Below, piece after piece: positions 8,184 through 16,357 of a DNA stretch of 64,000 nucleotides (positions are counted from its first letter, which is position 1; each line of letters begins with the position of its first letter). The notes beneath the pieces are model-generated. The model was not told the origin of the DNA and did no database searches. It was given only the letters and a program-made list of their open reading frames with translations. Location: assembly GCF_013201035.1 (NCBI RefSeq), contig NZ_CP053707.1, positions 558,001 through 622,000 of the forward strand, given 5' to 3'. The stretch comes from Arthrobacter sp. NEB 688 (lineage in GTDB: Bacteria > Actinomycetota > Actinomycetes > Actinomycetales > Dermatophilaceae). The translations under genes and the position numbers were made by a program.

Positions 8184-9590
8184 ATGACCTCCGCGCCGGT
8201 GACGACCCGACCGCCCGCGCCGGAGGTCGACCGCGCCGGTCGGCGCGCCGGCTGGGGGCTCCTCGCGGGGGCGCTCCTCGTCGGCTTCGCCGTGCTCGTG
8301 CCGGTCGTCACGGGGGTCGACGTCGTCGCCGGGGGCGCGGCGCCGCTCATCGGCGACTGGGTCCTGCGGTACGGGCCGTCGAGCGTGGTCGCCGTCCTCG
8401 TCGTCGCGGCGCTCGCCCACCCGCGCCTGCCCGACGTCGTCGCGCGGATGCCCTGGGGGCGCCTGCTGCTCGCGTCGTGGCTGGTCGGTGCCGTCTGGAT
8501 GGTGTCGCTCGCGCTCGTCGACGGGTACGCCGGGCTCGGCCGGGTCCTGGACCACGGCACGGAGTACCTCGAGAGCGCCCGCAAGATCGACGACGTCGGC
8601 GAGATGCTGCGTGTCTACGTCTCGCGCATCCCGCTCGACGCCCCCGGGCACTGGGCGGTGCACCTGGCCGGCCACCCGCCGGGCGCGGTCCTCATGTTCA
8701 TCGGCCTCGACCGGATCGGGCTCGGCGCCTGGCAGGTCGCCGGGCCGCTCGTCGTCGCCGTCGCCGCCACGACGCCCGTCGCCGTCGCCGTGACCCTCGA
8801 CCGCCTCGGCGCCCGCGACGCCGCCCGCCGCGCGCTGCCGTTCCTCGTCGTCGGGCCCTCGGCCGTCATCGCGGCGGTCTCGGCCGACGCCGTGTTCGCG
8901 GCCACGGTCGCCTGGGGGATGGCCGCGCTGGCCGCCGCCCTGCGTGCCGGGGGCGGCCGTCGCTGGGTGCTCGCCGTCGTCGCCGGGCTGCTGCTCGGCT
9001 GGTGCGTGATGGAGTCCTACGGGCTCGTGCTCGCCGGCCTGCTGGCCGTGGGGGTCCTGCTCGCGGCCCGGGTGTCGTGGGTGGTGCGGGTGCGGGTCGC
9101 CGGGGTGGCTGCGCTCGTCGCGCTCGGGGTCGTCCTCGTCTTCGCCGCGCTCGGGTTCGCCTGGTGGGAGGCCTTCCCCGTCCTCCACGACCGCTACTGG
9201 GCGCCCGGCGACGTCGCGAGCCGCCGGCCGGCCTGGTACTGGGTCGTCGGCAACCTCGGCGCGCTCGTCCTCTGCGCCGGGTTCGCGCTGCCCGCGGGGG
9301 TCGCGGCGGCCTCGCGGTCTGTGGTGCGGCTGGTCACCGCGGCCGGGCGCGCGTCGTCGGCCGCGTGGGAGCGCGCCGTCGGTCCGCTGCTCGCCGCCGG
9401 GGTCGGGATGGTCGCCGTCGCCGACCTCTCGCTCATGAGCAAGGCGGAGGTCGAGCGCATCTGGCTGCCGTTCGTGCCGTGGATGCTCCTCGGCACGCTG
9501 TGGCTGCCCGAGCGCTGGCGCCGGCCGGCCCTCGTCGGCCAGGGGGTGCTGGCCCTGCTCGTCCAGCACCTCGTCCGCACCGTCTGGTGA
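8184..9590 (+). CDS. Polytopic membrane protein, possible GT-C-like glycosyltransferase
   Basis: 468-aa integral membrane protein with roughly ten hydrophobic helices. A conserved-looking loop (PGHWAVHLAGHPPGAVLMF) contains HPPG, which recurs in putative mannosyltransferases of the GT-C superfamily, and an acidic loop before it (DGYAGL, DHGTEYLE) could be the catalytic extracytoplasmic loop. This assignment is weak; the protein may only be a conserved membrane protein. The near C-terminal motif SKAEVERIWLPF is also typical of such proteins. ATG 8184 has CATGCT 6 nt upstream. It is transcribed away from the GT2 operon and ends before the duplicated hairpin. Confidence 0.7.
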   Translation: MTSAPVTTRPPAPEVDRAGRRAGWGLLAGALLVGFAVLVPVVTGVDVVAGGAAPLIGDWVLRYGPSSVVAVLVVAALAHPRLPDVVARMPWGRLLLASWLVGAVWMVSLALVDGYAGLGRVLDHGTEYLESARKIDDVGEMLRVYVSRIPLDAPGHWAVHLAGHPPGAVLMFIGLDRIGLGAWQVAGPLVVAVAATTPVAVAVTLDRLGARDAARRALPFLVVGPSAVIAAVSADAVFAATVAWGMAALAAALRAGGGRRWVLAVVAGLLLGWCVMESYGLVLAGLLAVGVLLAARVSWVVRVRVAGVAALVALGVVLVFAALGFAWWEAFPVLHDRYWAPGDVASRRPAWYWVVGNLGALVLCAGFALPAGVAAASRSVVRLVTAAGRASSAAWERAVGPLLAAGVGMVAVADLSLMSKAEVERIWLPFVPWMLLGTLWLPERWRRPALVGQGVLALLVQHLVRTVW

Positions 9591-9601
9591 CCAGCGGTCC
9601 C

Positions 9602-9730
9602 GGCTACACCGCAGTAACCGTCGCTGGAGCAGCACTGACTGCGGCGTAGCCGGCACCGGAGCCCGTGGCGACCCCGTCGCCGGCTACACCGCAGTAACCG
9701 TTGCTCTGGCAGCACTTACTGCGGCGTAGC
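9602..9730. repeat. Two copies of a 50-bp imperfect palindrome between convergent genes
   Basis: Copies at 9602-9651 and 9682-9730, 80 bp apart. Each has a left arm GGCTACACCGCAGTAA and a right arm close to TTACTGCGGCGTAGC, with an 18-nt loop ending in GCAGCAC in both copies. The copies are nearly identical, and the G:C to T change in the arm (GTG versus GCG) is shared by both. Lying between convergent stops (9590 and 9770) they probably act as a bidirectional terminator, but the duplication and long loops also resemble a REP-like element. Confidence 0.75.
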
Positions 9731-9769
9731 ACGCAACTGAGCCGCGCCGGCCGGTCACCCGCGGGCGGG

Positions 9770-10831
9770 TCAGGCGCGCAGCGGAGCCGTCGCGAAGGCG
9801 CCGAGGCCCTCCTCGGGCGTGACCGACGCCGAGAACCCCAGCTCCTCGCGGGCCCGCTCGGGCGAGGCGACGACGTGGCGCACGTCCCCGATCCGGTACT
9901 GGCCGGTGACCCGCGGCTCGAGGTCGCGCCCGGAGCCGGCCGCCACGTGGCGGGCGACGTCGGCGATGGCGATCGGCGTGCCCGAGCAGACGTTGTAGGC
10001 GCGGTGGCTGGCGACCGGGGCCGCGAGCACCCCGCGGACCGCCGCGAGGTTGGCCCGCGCGACGTCGGCGACGTGGACGAAGTCGCGCATCTGGCGGCCG
10101 TCCTCGTAGACGGTCGGCGGCTCGTCGCGCTCGAGCGAGGAGCGGAACATCGCCGCGACCCCGGAGTAGGGGGTGTCGCGGGGCATCCCGGGGCCGTAGA
10201 CGTTGTGGTACCTCAGCGAGACGGCGGCGCCGGGGGCCTGGCGGGCCCAGGCGGCGGCGTACCCCTCCTGGGCGACCTTGCTCACGGCGTAGCTGCTGCG
10301 GGCGTCGAACGGGGCGTCCTCGGGGACGAGCTCCCAGTCGAGCGGGCCGTCGCAGACCGGGCACGGGTTGTCGAACTCGCCGCCGTCGAGTGCCTCGCGG
10401 GTGCGGGGGCCGGGCGCCTGCGGGCCGTGCTGCGGGCAGGAGTAGCGCCCCTCGCCGTAGACGACCATCGAGGACGCCTGGACGAACCGGCCGACCCCCT
10501 CGGCGTGCATCGCGGCGAGCAGCGCCGCCGTGCCGAGGTCGTTGTGGCCGGCGTAGAGCGGCAGGTCGGCGGCGGTGGCCCCGGCACCCACCATCGCGGC
10601 GAGGTGGACGACGGCGTCGCAGCCCTGGAGGAGGTCGGCCCATCCCCCGGCCTCGCGGACGTCGAGGACGTGGACGCCGGCCGGCGGGTCGTCGCGCGTG
10701 GTGGCCGCGTGGGCCTCGGGCAGGAGCAGGTCGACGGCGACGACGTCGTGGCCCTCGGCCACGAGCTCGCGCCAGGTCGCCGTGCCGATGAACCCGGCCG
10801 CGCCGGTCAGGAGGATGCGCACGCGCGCCAT
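9770..10831 (-). CDS. NAD-dependent epimerase, dTDP-L-rhamnose 4-epimerase-like
   Basis: 353-aa extended short-chain dehydrogenase/reductase. GAAGFIG near residues 10-16 binds NAD, and YAVSK supplies the catalytic Tyr and Lys. A cysteine-containing insertion (SCPQHGPQ and NPCPVCDGP) before the active-site helix is typical of the dTDP-L-rhamnose 4-epimerase subgroup and may bind zinc. The product would be a dTDP-6-deoxytalose sugar for surface polysaccharide; this is inferred from subgroup membership. It is a single-gene unit between a duplicated hairpin at its 3' end and the palindrome that follows the aminotransferase gene upstream. Confidence 0.8.
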   Translation of the reverse strand: MARVRILLTGAAGFIGTATWRELVAEGHDVVAVDLLLPEAHAATTRDDPPAGVHVLDVREAGGWADLLQGCDAVVHLAAMVGAGATAADLPLYAGHNDLGTAALLAAMHAEGVGRFVQASSMVVYGEGRYSCPQHGPQAPGPRTREALDGGEFDNPCPVCDGPLDWELVPEDAPFDARSSYAVSKVAQEGYAAAWARQAPGAAVSLRYHNVYGPGMPRDTPYSGVAAMFRSSLERDEPPTVYEDGRQMRDFVHVADVARANLAAVRGVLAAPVASHRAYNVCSGTPIAIADVARHVAAGSGRDLEPRVTGQYRIGDVRHVVASPERAREELGFSASVTPEEGLGAFATAPLRA

Positions 10832-10953
10832 CCTGCCCTGCCCCCGACCCGCGCGACGCCGGTGGCTGCGTCGGTGGCGTCGCTCGTGGCGCGGGAGATG
10901 GGGCGATCACCCCAGTTCCCGCGCCACCGCTCGCGCCAGGGAGGGGGTGCGGA

Positions 10954-11003
10954 CGAACGTGTGTGAACACGCCGGGGATCACCGGCGTGTTCACACACGT
11001 TCG
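10954..11003. terminator. Perfect long palindrome, family 1, copy A
   Basis: 22-bp arms (10954-10975 and 10982-11003) with no mismatch and a 6-nt loop GGATCA. The arm begins CGAACGTGTGTGAACACG and ends CCGG. It sits 20 nt beyond the stop of the minus-strand aminotransferase, as expected for an intrinsic terminator without a U tract. The same arms recur at 26403 and 37431. Confidence 0.75.
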
Positions 11004-11022
11004 CGGAGAGGGGCGCGGGGCG

Positions 11023-12141
11023 TCAGGCGGGGTGGGTGGCGCGCCAGGCGCCGGCGACCTCGAGGAGGCGGTCGTTGGCCTCGGTCTCGGCGACGGTGAC
11101 GCGCACCCCGTCGGTGCCGTACGGCCGGACGGTGAGGCCGGCCTCGTCGCAGGCCGCCGCGAAGGCCGGGGTGTCGTCCCCGAGCGGGAACCAGACGAAG
11201 TTCGCCTGCTGCTGCGGCACGTCCCAGCCCTGCTCGCGCAGCGCCGCGACGACCCGCTCGCGCTCGGCGACGAGCTCCTTGACGCGCACGTCGAGCTCGT
11301 CGGTGGCCTCCAGCGAGGCGAGGGCCGCGACCTGCGCCAACGAGTTGACGCCGAACGGCAGCGCCGACTTCCGCAGCGCCTGGGCGACCGGCTCGTGCGC
11401 GACGGCGTACCCGACCCGCAGGCCGGCCAAGCCGTAGGCCTTCGAGAAGGTCCGCAGGACGACGACGTTCGGGTGGGCCTCGTGCACCGCGAGGGCGTCG
11501 GGCGCGTCGGGGGCGTCGACGAACTCGAGGTACGCCTCGTCGATGACGACGACGACGTCACGCGGCACCCGGGCGAGGAAGGCCTCGAGCTCGTCGGCGC
11601 CGACCGTCGTGCCCGTCGGGTTGTTCGGCGTGCAGACGAGGACGAGCCGCGTCCGCTCGGTGACCGCGTCGGCCATCGCGTCGAGGTCGTGGCGCTCGCC
11701 CGGCGCCAGCGGCACCATGACGGGCGTCGCGCCGGCGAGCGTCGTGAGGATCGGGTAGGCCTCGAAGGAGCGCCACGCGAAGAGGACCTCGTCGCCGTCG
11801 TCGCACGTGGCGCGCACCAGCTGGTCGAGGACGCCGACCGAGCCCGGCCCCGTCGAGATGCGCGCCGCGGGCACCCCGAGCCGGGCGGCGATCGCCTCGG
11901 TGAGGGCGCCGACCGCCATGTCGGGGTAGCGGTTGATGCCGCCCGCCGCGTCGCGCACGACGTCGAGCACGGACGGCAGCGGCGGGAACGGGTTCTCGTT
12001 GCTGCTCGCCTTGTACGTGACGAGGCCCTCGCGGACGGTGGCCGGCTTGCCGGGGGCGTACGCGGGCAGGGACCCGAGGGCGTCGCGCAGGCGCACCGGG
12101 GTGGGGCGCGCCGCGGCCTCGGCGGTGAGGTCGTCGGTCAT
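11023..12141 (-). CDS. pat: Aromatic amino acid / histidinol-phosphate aminotransferase family
   Basis: 372-aa class II (HisC-like) pyridoxal-phosphate aminotransferase. [12 protein letters not shown] near the N-terminus and NRYPD are typical of the actinobacterial Pat subgroup. [15 protein letters not shown] and the PLP lysine in [15 protein letters not shown] are all present, as is a C-terminal RVTVA arginine for the substrate carboxylate. It likely makes phenylalanine or tyrosine from aryl-2-oxoacids. The lack of his genes nearby and the LPAYAPGK start favour Pat over HisC, although dual use is possible. Monocistronic, with a palindrome 3' of it and another in its divergent promoter region. 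Confidence 0.82.
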   Translation of the reverse strand: MTDDLTAEAAARPTPVRLRDALGSLPAYAPGKPATVREGLVTYKASSNENPFPPLPSVLDVVRDAAGGINRYPDMAVGALTEAIAARLGVPAARISTGPGSVGVLDQLVRATCDDGDEVLFAWRSFEAYPILTTLAGATPVMVPLAPGERHDLDAMADAVTERTRLVLVCTPNNPTGTTVGADELEAFLARVPRDVVVVIDEAYLEFVDAPDAPDALAVHEAHPNVVVLRTFSKAYGLAGLRVGYAVAHEPVAQALRKSALPFGVNSLAQVAALASLEATDELDVRVKELVAERERVVAALREQGWDVPQQQANFVWFPLGDDTPAFAAACDEAGLTVRPYGTDGVRVTVAETEANDRLLEVAGAWRATHPA

Positions 12142-12199
12142 GGCCCCCACTGTAGGACCGCACCCACCGGCCGCCGCCGCCCTCCGGCCGTGCACCCGA

Positions 12200-12259
12200 T
12201 CGATCGAGCAGGACGCGCCGCGCGCCCGTGGGCCCGGACGGCGCGTCCTGTTCGCTCGA
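12200..12259. repeat. Long palindrome, family 2, copy A, in a divergent promoter region
   Basis: Arms at 12200-12220 and 12239-12259 (19 of 21 bp paired), beginning TCGATCGAGCAGGACGCGCC, with an 18-nt loop. It lies between the divergent aminotransferase and aldo/keto reductase genes, so it is not placed as a terminator. The same palindrome occurs at 51581-51646. Confidence 0.7.
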
Positions 12260-12291
12260 CGGGTGGGACCGGACCGGGGACGTGCCGCGGC

Positions 12292-12297
12292 TAGCGT
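12292..12297 (+). promoter_or_regulatory. -10 box of the aldo/keto reductase gene
   Basis: TAGCGT with 6 nt to the ATG at 12304; a leaderless-type promoter. The family 2 palindrome ends 32 nt upstream. Confidence 0.5.
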
Positions 12298-12303
12298 GGG
12301 CGC

Positions 12304-13146
12304 ATGGCCTCCGACCCCACCCCGCACCGGCTCTCCGACGGCACGACCGCGCCCCTCGTCGGCTTCGGCACCTATCCCCTGAAGGGCGAGGAGGGCATCG
12401 CGGCGATGGTCTCCGCGCTCGAGGCCGGCTACCGCTACCTCGACACGGCGGTCAACTACGAGAACGAGGCCGAGGTCGGCGAGGCCCTGCGCCGCAGCGG
12501 CGTCCCCCGCGAGGAGGTGCGCGTCGCGACGAAGGTCCCCGGCCGCTTCCACGAGCGCGAGCTCGCGCTCACCTCGCTGCGCGACTCCGCCCGCACCCTG
12601 GGCCTGGAGCAGATCGACGTCGCGCTCATCCACTGGCCGAACCCGAGCCGCGACCTCTACCCGCAGGCCTGGCAGGCCCTCGTCGAGGCGCAGCGCGAGG
12701 GGCTCGTGCGCACCATCGGCGTCAGCAACTTCACCGAGGCGCACCTGACCCGCGTCATCGACGAGACGGGCGTGACGCCGGCGCTCAACCAGGTCGAGCT
12801 GCACCCGCTCTTCCCGCAGGAGCAGATGCGCGCCGTCCACGCGCGGCTCGGCATCCTCACCCAGGCCTGGAGCCCGCTCGGCAAGCGGCAGGCGCCGTTC
12901 GGGGCCGACCCGGTCGCCGCGGCCGCCGCGACCCACGACGTCTCGCCCGGGCAGGTCATCCTGCGCTGGCACGTGCAGCTCGGCTCGATGCCGCTGCCGA
13001 AGTCCGCGACCCCGGCCCGCCAGCGCGAGAACCTCGACGTCACCGGCTTCGCGCTGACCGACGACGAGATGGCCGCCATCACCGGCCTCCGCCGCGCCGA
13101 CGGGCGCCTCTTCGACGGCGACCCCGACACGCACGAGGAGATGTAG
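12304..13146 (+). CDS. Aldo/keto reductase (AKR5-like)
   Basis: 280-aa NADPH-dependent aldo/keto reductase with a TIM-barrel fold. The catalytic tetrad is visible as D47 (YRYLDTAV), Y52 (NYENE), K77 (ATKVPG) and H110 (ALIHWP). The coenzyme segment [14 protein letters not shown] near the C-terminus is the standard phosphate-binding loop. The sequence resembles 2,5-diketo-gluconate reductases, but the substrate cannot be fixed. Full length. Start supported by the TAGCGT -10 box and the family N-terminus. Monocistronic. Confidence 0.9.
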   Translation: MASDPTPHRLSDGTTAPLVGFGTYPLKGEEGIAAMVSALEAGYRYLDTAVNYENEAEVGEALRRSGVPREEVRVATKVPGRFHERELALTSLRDSARTLGLEQIDVALIHWPNPSRDLYPQAWQALVEAQREGLVRTIGVSNFTEAHLTRVIDETGVTPALNQVELHPLFPQEQMRAVHARLGILTQAWSPLGKRQAPFGADPVAAAAATHDVSPGQVILRWHVQLGSMPLPKSATPARQRENLDVTGFALTDDEMAAITGLRRADGRLFDGDPDTHEEM

Positions 13147-13204
13147 GCCGGATGCGCCACCGCAGGTCCAGCACCCGGGGCTCCTGACCTGTCATGATCG
13201 AGCG

Positions 13205-13591
13205 GTGACGAACTTCCTCATCCGGGTCGGGATCAACGCCGTCGCCCTCTGGGTCGCCGCCCTCGTCGTCCAGGGGGTCAACCTCGCCGAGGACCAGGTC
13301 TCCACGGGCCGCAAGATCCTCACGGTCGTCCTCGTCGCGCTCGTCTTCGGGCTCGTCAACGCGGTCATCAAGCCGATCGCGACGTTCTTCTCGTTCCCGT
13401 TCATCATCCTGACGCTCGGGCTGTTCACGTTCGTCGTCAACGCGCTGATGCTCCAGATCACCGAGTGGATCAGCAACGGGCTCGGGCTGTCGTTCACCAT
13501 CGACGACTTCTTCTGGGACGCCGTGCTCGCGGCCGTCGTCATCACCCTCGTCTCGTGGGTGCTGAGCGTCGTCCTCCCCGAGGACCGCTGA
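13205..13591 (+). CDS. Phage-holin-like four-helix membrane protein (YvlD family)
   Basis: 128-aa protein with four hydrophobic helices and the signature NAVIKPIATFFSFPFIILTLG, matching the chromosomal YvlD/4-TMS holin-like family (PF04020 type). Despite the name these are ordinary bacterial membrane proteins of unknown role; no phage genes are nearby. The start is GTG with a CATGAT -10-like box 6 nt upstream. It ends 40 nt before galE, which has its own promoter. Confidence 0.83.
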   Translation: MTNFLIRVGINAVALWVAALVVQGVNLAEDQVSTGRKILTVVLVALVFGLVNAVIKPIATFFSFPFIILTLGLFTFVVNALMLQITEWISNGLGLSFTIDDFFWDAVLAAVVITLVSWVLSVVLPEDR

Positions 13592-13618
13592 CCCCACCGC
13601 TCCCGGCGCTCCCGGCGC

Positions 13619-13624
13619 TAGGGT
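13619..13624 (+). promoter_or_regulatory. -10 box of galE
   Basis: TAGGGT, 7 nt from the galE ATG at 13632. Leaderless spacing. Confidence 0.5.
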
Positions 13625-13631
13625 CGACGCC

Positions 13632-14651
13632 ATGCGCGTCCTCGTCTCCGGCGGTGCCGGCTACATCGGGTCCCACACGGTCGTCCAGCTCGTGGAGGCC
13701 GGCCACGACGTCGTCGTCGTCGACTCCTTCGCCAACGCCAAGCCCACGGTCGTCGGGCGCATCGAGGCGATCACCGGGCAGCCGCTCGACGTGCGCTCGT
13801 TCGACCTGACCGACCACGACAAGACCGAGCACCTCTTCGCGCACGAGGCGTTCGACGCGGTCATCCACTTCGCGGGGTTCAAGGCCGTCGGCGAGAGCGT
13901 CGAGAAGCCGCTGGAGTACTACGAGAACAACCTCGGCTCGACGTTCTCGCTCGTGCGCGCCATGCGCCGCCACGGCGTGCGCCGGCTCGTGTTCTCCTCC
14001 TCCGCGACGGTCTACGGCGCCGACGCCCCCGTGCCGATGCACGAGGACCTGCCGACCTCGGCCACCAACCCGTACGGCTGGACCAAGGTGATGCAGGAGC
14101 AGGTGCTGCGCGACGTCGCGGCCGCCGACCCCACGTGGCGCGTGGCGCTGCTGCGCTACTTCAACCCGGTCGGCGCGCACGCCTCGGGAACGATCGGCGA
14201 GGACCCGTCCGACGTCCCGAACAACCTCATGCCGTACATCGCGCAGGTCGCGGTCGGGCGGCGCGAGAAGCTGCTCGTCTTCGGCGGCGACTACCCGACC
14301 CCCGACGGCACGGGCGTGCGCGACTACATCCACGTCGAGGACCTCGCGGCCGGGCACGTCGCGGCGCTGACCCGGCTGGGCACCACGGACGACGCCGTGT
14401 CGACGTGGAACCTCGGGACCGGTCACGGCACCTCGGTCCTCGAGCTGCTCCACGCGTTCGAGCGGGCCTGCGGCCACGAGCTGCCGCACGAGGTCGTCGA
14501 GCGCCGGCCGGGCGACATCGCCGCCTCCTACGCCGACCCCTCGCGCGCCGAGGCCGAGCTGGGCTGGCAGGCGACGCGCACCGTCGACGACATGTGCGCC
14601 GACACCTGGCGCTGGCAGTCGCGCAACCCGCACGGCTACCCCGACGCCTGA
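13632..14651 (+). CDS. galE: UDP-glucose 4-epimerase
   Basis: 339-aa extended SDR enzyme interconverting UDP-glucose and UDP-galactose. GGAGYIGSH at residues 7-15 binds NAD. SSSATVYG followed by NPYGWTK provides the Ser/Tyr/Lys catalytic triad, and LRYFNPVGAH plus GVRDYIHVEDLA are hallmarks of GalE. It supplies galactose for cell-wall and capsule polymers. Full length, monocistronic, with its own -10 box and followed by a double hairpin. Confidence 0.95.
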   Translation: MRVLVSGGAGYIGSHTVVQLVEAGHDVVVVDSFANAKPTVVGRIEAITGQPLDVRSFDLTDHDKTEHLFAHEAFDAVIHFAGFKAVGESVEKPLEYYENNLGSTFSLVRAMRRHGVRRLVFSSSATVYGADAPVPMHEDLPTSATNPYGWTKVMQEQVLRDVAAADPTWRVALLRYFNPVGAHASGTIGEDPSDVPNNLMPYIAQVAVGRREKLLVFGGDYPTPDGTGVRDYIHVEDLAAGHVAALTRLGTTDDAVSTWNLGTGHGTSVLELLHAFERACGHELPHEVVERRPGDIAASYADPSRAEAELGWQATRTVDDMCADTWRWQSRNPHGYPDA

Positions 14652-14678
14652 GCGGCGATCCCACCAGCGCGCGAAGCA

Positions 14679-14744
14679 TCGACATTTCGGGGTCAACCCC
14701 GAGATGTCGACGAGACGCGACCTCGGTGCCGGGGTCTCGTCGAC
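14679..14744. terminator. Two hairpins in tandem after galE
   Basis: The first stem pairs TCGACATTTCGGGGT (14679-14693) with ACCCCGAGATGTCGA (14696-14710), one mismatch. The second pairs GTCGACGAGAC (14706-14716) with GTCTCGTCGAC (14734-14744). They share bases and so are alternative or successive folds. No U tract. Similar modules occur at 31492-31552. Confidence 0.65.
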
Positions 14745-14831
14745 GAACCCCCGTGTCGTGGCGGCCGGCCGGTGAGGTGACCCTGCGTGGCCCGCCTCAC
14801 ACGGCTCCGGCTGGGCGTGATCTACGACGTT

Positions 14832-14864
14832 GTGTAGTTTGTACTACGTCACGTCGTACTACAC
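14832..14864. promoter_or_regulatory. Putative BlaI-type operator array in the cydA promoter
   Basis: Outer dyad GTGTAGT (14832-14838) and ACTACAC (14858-14864), both 7 bp, perfect. Inside it a tighter dyad GTAGT-TTGT-ACTAC (14834-14847) uses the same left half-site, giving three half-sites. The TGTA/TACA cores match the dyads bound by BlaI/MecI-family repressors, and such a repressor is encoded in the same cluster (20644). The AGGAG ribosome site and cydA ATG follow within 21 nt, so bound protein would block the promoter or early elongation. No Rex or ResD-like site is evident. The binding partner is inference. Confidence 0.55.
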
Positions 14865-14882
14865 GCGCTCCAGGAGCAAGGC

Positions 14883-16340
14883 ATGGGATCTTCGCTCGAC
14901 GTCGCCCGGTGGCAGTTCGCCATCACGACGGTCTACCACTTCCTCTTCGTCCCGGTGACCATCGGGATGTCCGGGGTCGTCGCGTACTTCCACACGCAGT
15001 GGGTCCGCACGCACCGCCCCGAGTACTACCGCCTCACGAAGTTCTTCGGGAAGCTCTTCCTCATCAACTTCGCGCTGGGTCTCGTCACCGGCATCGTCCA
15101 GGAGTTCCAGTTCGGGATGAACTGGTCGGACTACTCCCGCTTCGTCGGCGACATCTTCGGCGCACCGCTCGCCTTCGAGGCGCTGCTCGCGTTCTTCCTC
15201 GAGTCGACCTTCCTCGGCGTCTGGGTCTTCGGCTGGGGCCGCATCCCCGAGAGGCTCCACGCGAGCTCGATGTGGCTCGTGCACGTCGGCACGGTCCTGT
15301 CCGCGTACTTCATCCTCGCGGCGAACTCGTTCATGCAGCACCCGGTCGGCTTCCGGTTCAACCCCGAGACCGGCCGCGCCGAGATGTCCGACTTCATCGC
15401 GGTGCTCACCAACAAGGTGCAGCTCGTCACCTTCCCCCACGTCGTGATGTCGGCCTACATGGTCGGCGGCGCCGTGATCATGGGCGTGGCGCTCTGGCTC
15501 CTGCGCCGGGACCGCGCCACCGACGACGCCCCGGTGTACCGCAAGGCCGTCCGCGTCGGCGCCGTCGTCTCCCTCGTCGCCTCGCTCGGCGTCATCGTCT
15601 CCGGTGACGTCCAGGGCAAGATCATGACCGAGGTCCAGCCGATGAAGATGGCTGCGGCAGAGGCGCTCTACGACACCACGAGCAACGCGCCGTTCTCGGT
15701 CCTGTCCATCGGCCCGCTCGACGGCAGCACCGCGACCCGCGTCATCCAGGTGCCCGGCCTGCTCTCCTTCCTCGGCACCGGCAGCTTCGACGGCACGGTC
15801 GAGGGCATCAACGACCTCAAGGTCTCCGAGCGCGCGATGGCCGAACGGGTCGGGCAGCAGTACGGCCCCGAGGTCGCCGCGCTCGTCACCGCCGACGACT
15901 ACACGCCGATCGTCCCGGTCGCCTACTGGACCTTCCGCCTGATGATGGGCGCCGGCTTCCTCACGATGCTCTTCTGCGCCGCGGCGCTCTGGGTCACGCG
16001 CAAGAACGGTGCGCCGCAGTCGAGGTGGTGGGTCTGGGTCGCCGTCCTCGCCCCGCTGCTGCCGATCTTCGCCAACAGCTTCGGCTGGATCTTCACCGAG
16101 ATGGGCCGCCAGCCCTGGCTCGTCTACGGCCTGATGACGACCGCCACCGGCGTCTCGCCCTCGGTGAGCGTCGGCGAGGTCTGGGTGTCGATGGTCGTCT
16201 ACACGCTCCTCTACGCGGCCCTGGCCGTCGTCGAGGTCAAGCTCTTCCTCACCTACGTCCGCCGCGGCGCCGAGCCCTTCGAGGACCCGGCCGACCACAC
16301 GGACGTCCCCGAGGACGCCCCCCTCCAGTTCGCCTACTGA
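14883..16340 (+). CDS. cydA: Cytochrome bd ubiquinol/menaquinol oxidase subunit I
   Basis: 485-aa subunit I of the high-affinity terminal oxidase. H19 (TTVYHF) and H186 (VTFPHVVMS) ligate hemes, a methionine at 354-355 (FRLMMGAGF) fits the b558 ligand, and E99 and E107 (FEALLAFFLES) fit the proton path. GRQPW at 408-412 is the family hallmark. The quinol loop around 240-330 is of the short (CIOB/actinobacterial) type, consistent with total length. It reduces oxygen to water using menaquinol at low oxygen. First gene of cydABDC; AGGAG upstream; promoter carries the dyad at 14832-14864. Confidence 0.97.
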   Translation: MGSSLDVARWQFAITTVYHFLFVPVTIGMSGVVAYFHTQWVRTHRPEYYRLTKFFGKLFLINFALGLVTGIVQEFQFGMNWSDYSRFVGDIFGAPLAFEALLAFFLESTFLGVWVFGWGRIPERLHASSMWLVHVGTVLSAYFILAANSFMQHPVGFRFNPETGRAEMSDFIAVLTNKVQLVTFPHVVMSAYMVGGAVIMGVALWLLRRDRATDDAPVYRKAVRVGAVVSLVASLGVIVSGDVQGKIMTEVQPMKMAAAEALYDTTSNAPFSVLSIGPLDGSTATRVIQVPGLLSFLGTGSFDGTVEGINDLKVSERAMAERVGQQYGPEVAALVTADDYTPIVPVAYWTFRLMMGAGFLTMLFCAAALWVTRKNGAPQSRWWVWVAVLAPLLPIFANSFGWIFTEMGRQPWLVYGLMTTATGVSPSVSVGEVWVSMVVYTLLYAALAVVEVKLFLTYVRRGAEPFEDPADHTDVPEDAPLQFAY

Positions 16341-16357
16341 CCACCGGGACTCACACC

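Noticed and set aside
11023-12141. HisC as part of a histidine operon
   Set aside because: No other his gene is nearby and the N-terminal motifs fit Pat better, although HisC activity cannot be excluded.
13205-13591. Prophage remnant (holin-like gene)
   Set aside because: The YvlD/4-TMS family is chromosomal and common in bacteria; no lysin, capsid or integrase is nearby.
14821-14882. Rex (redox) operator upstream of cydA
   Set aside because: No TTGTGAA-N4-TTCACAA-like dyad; only TTGTG on one side. The GTGTAGT/ACTACAC dyad is the better-supported site.
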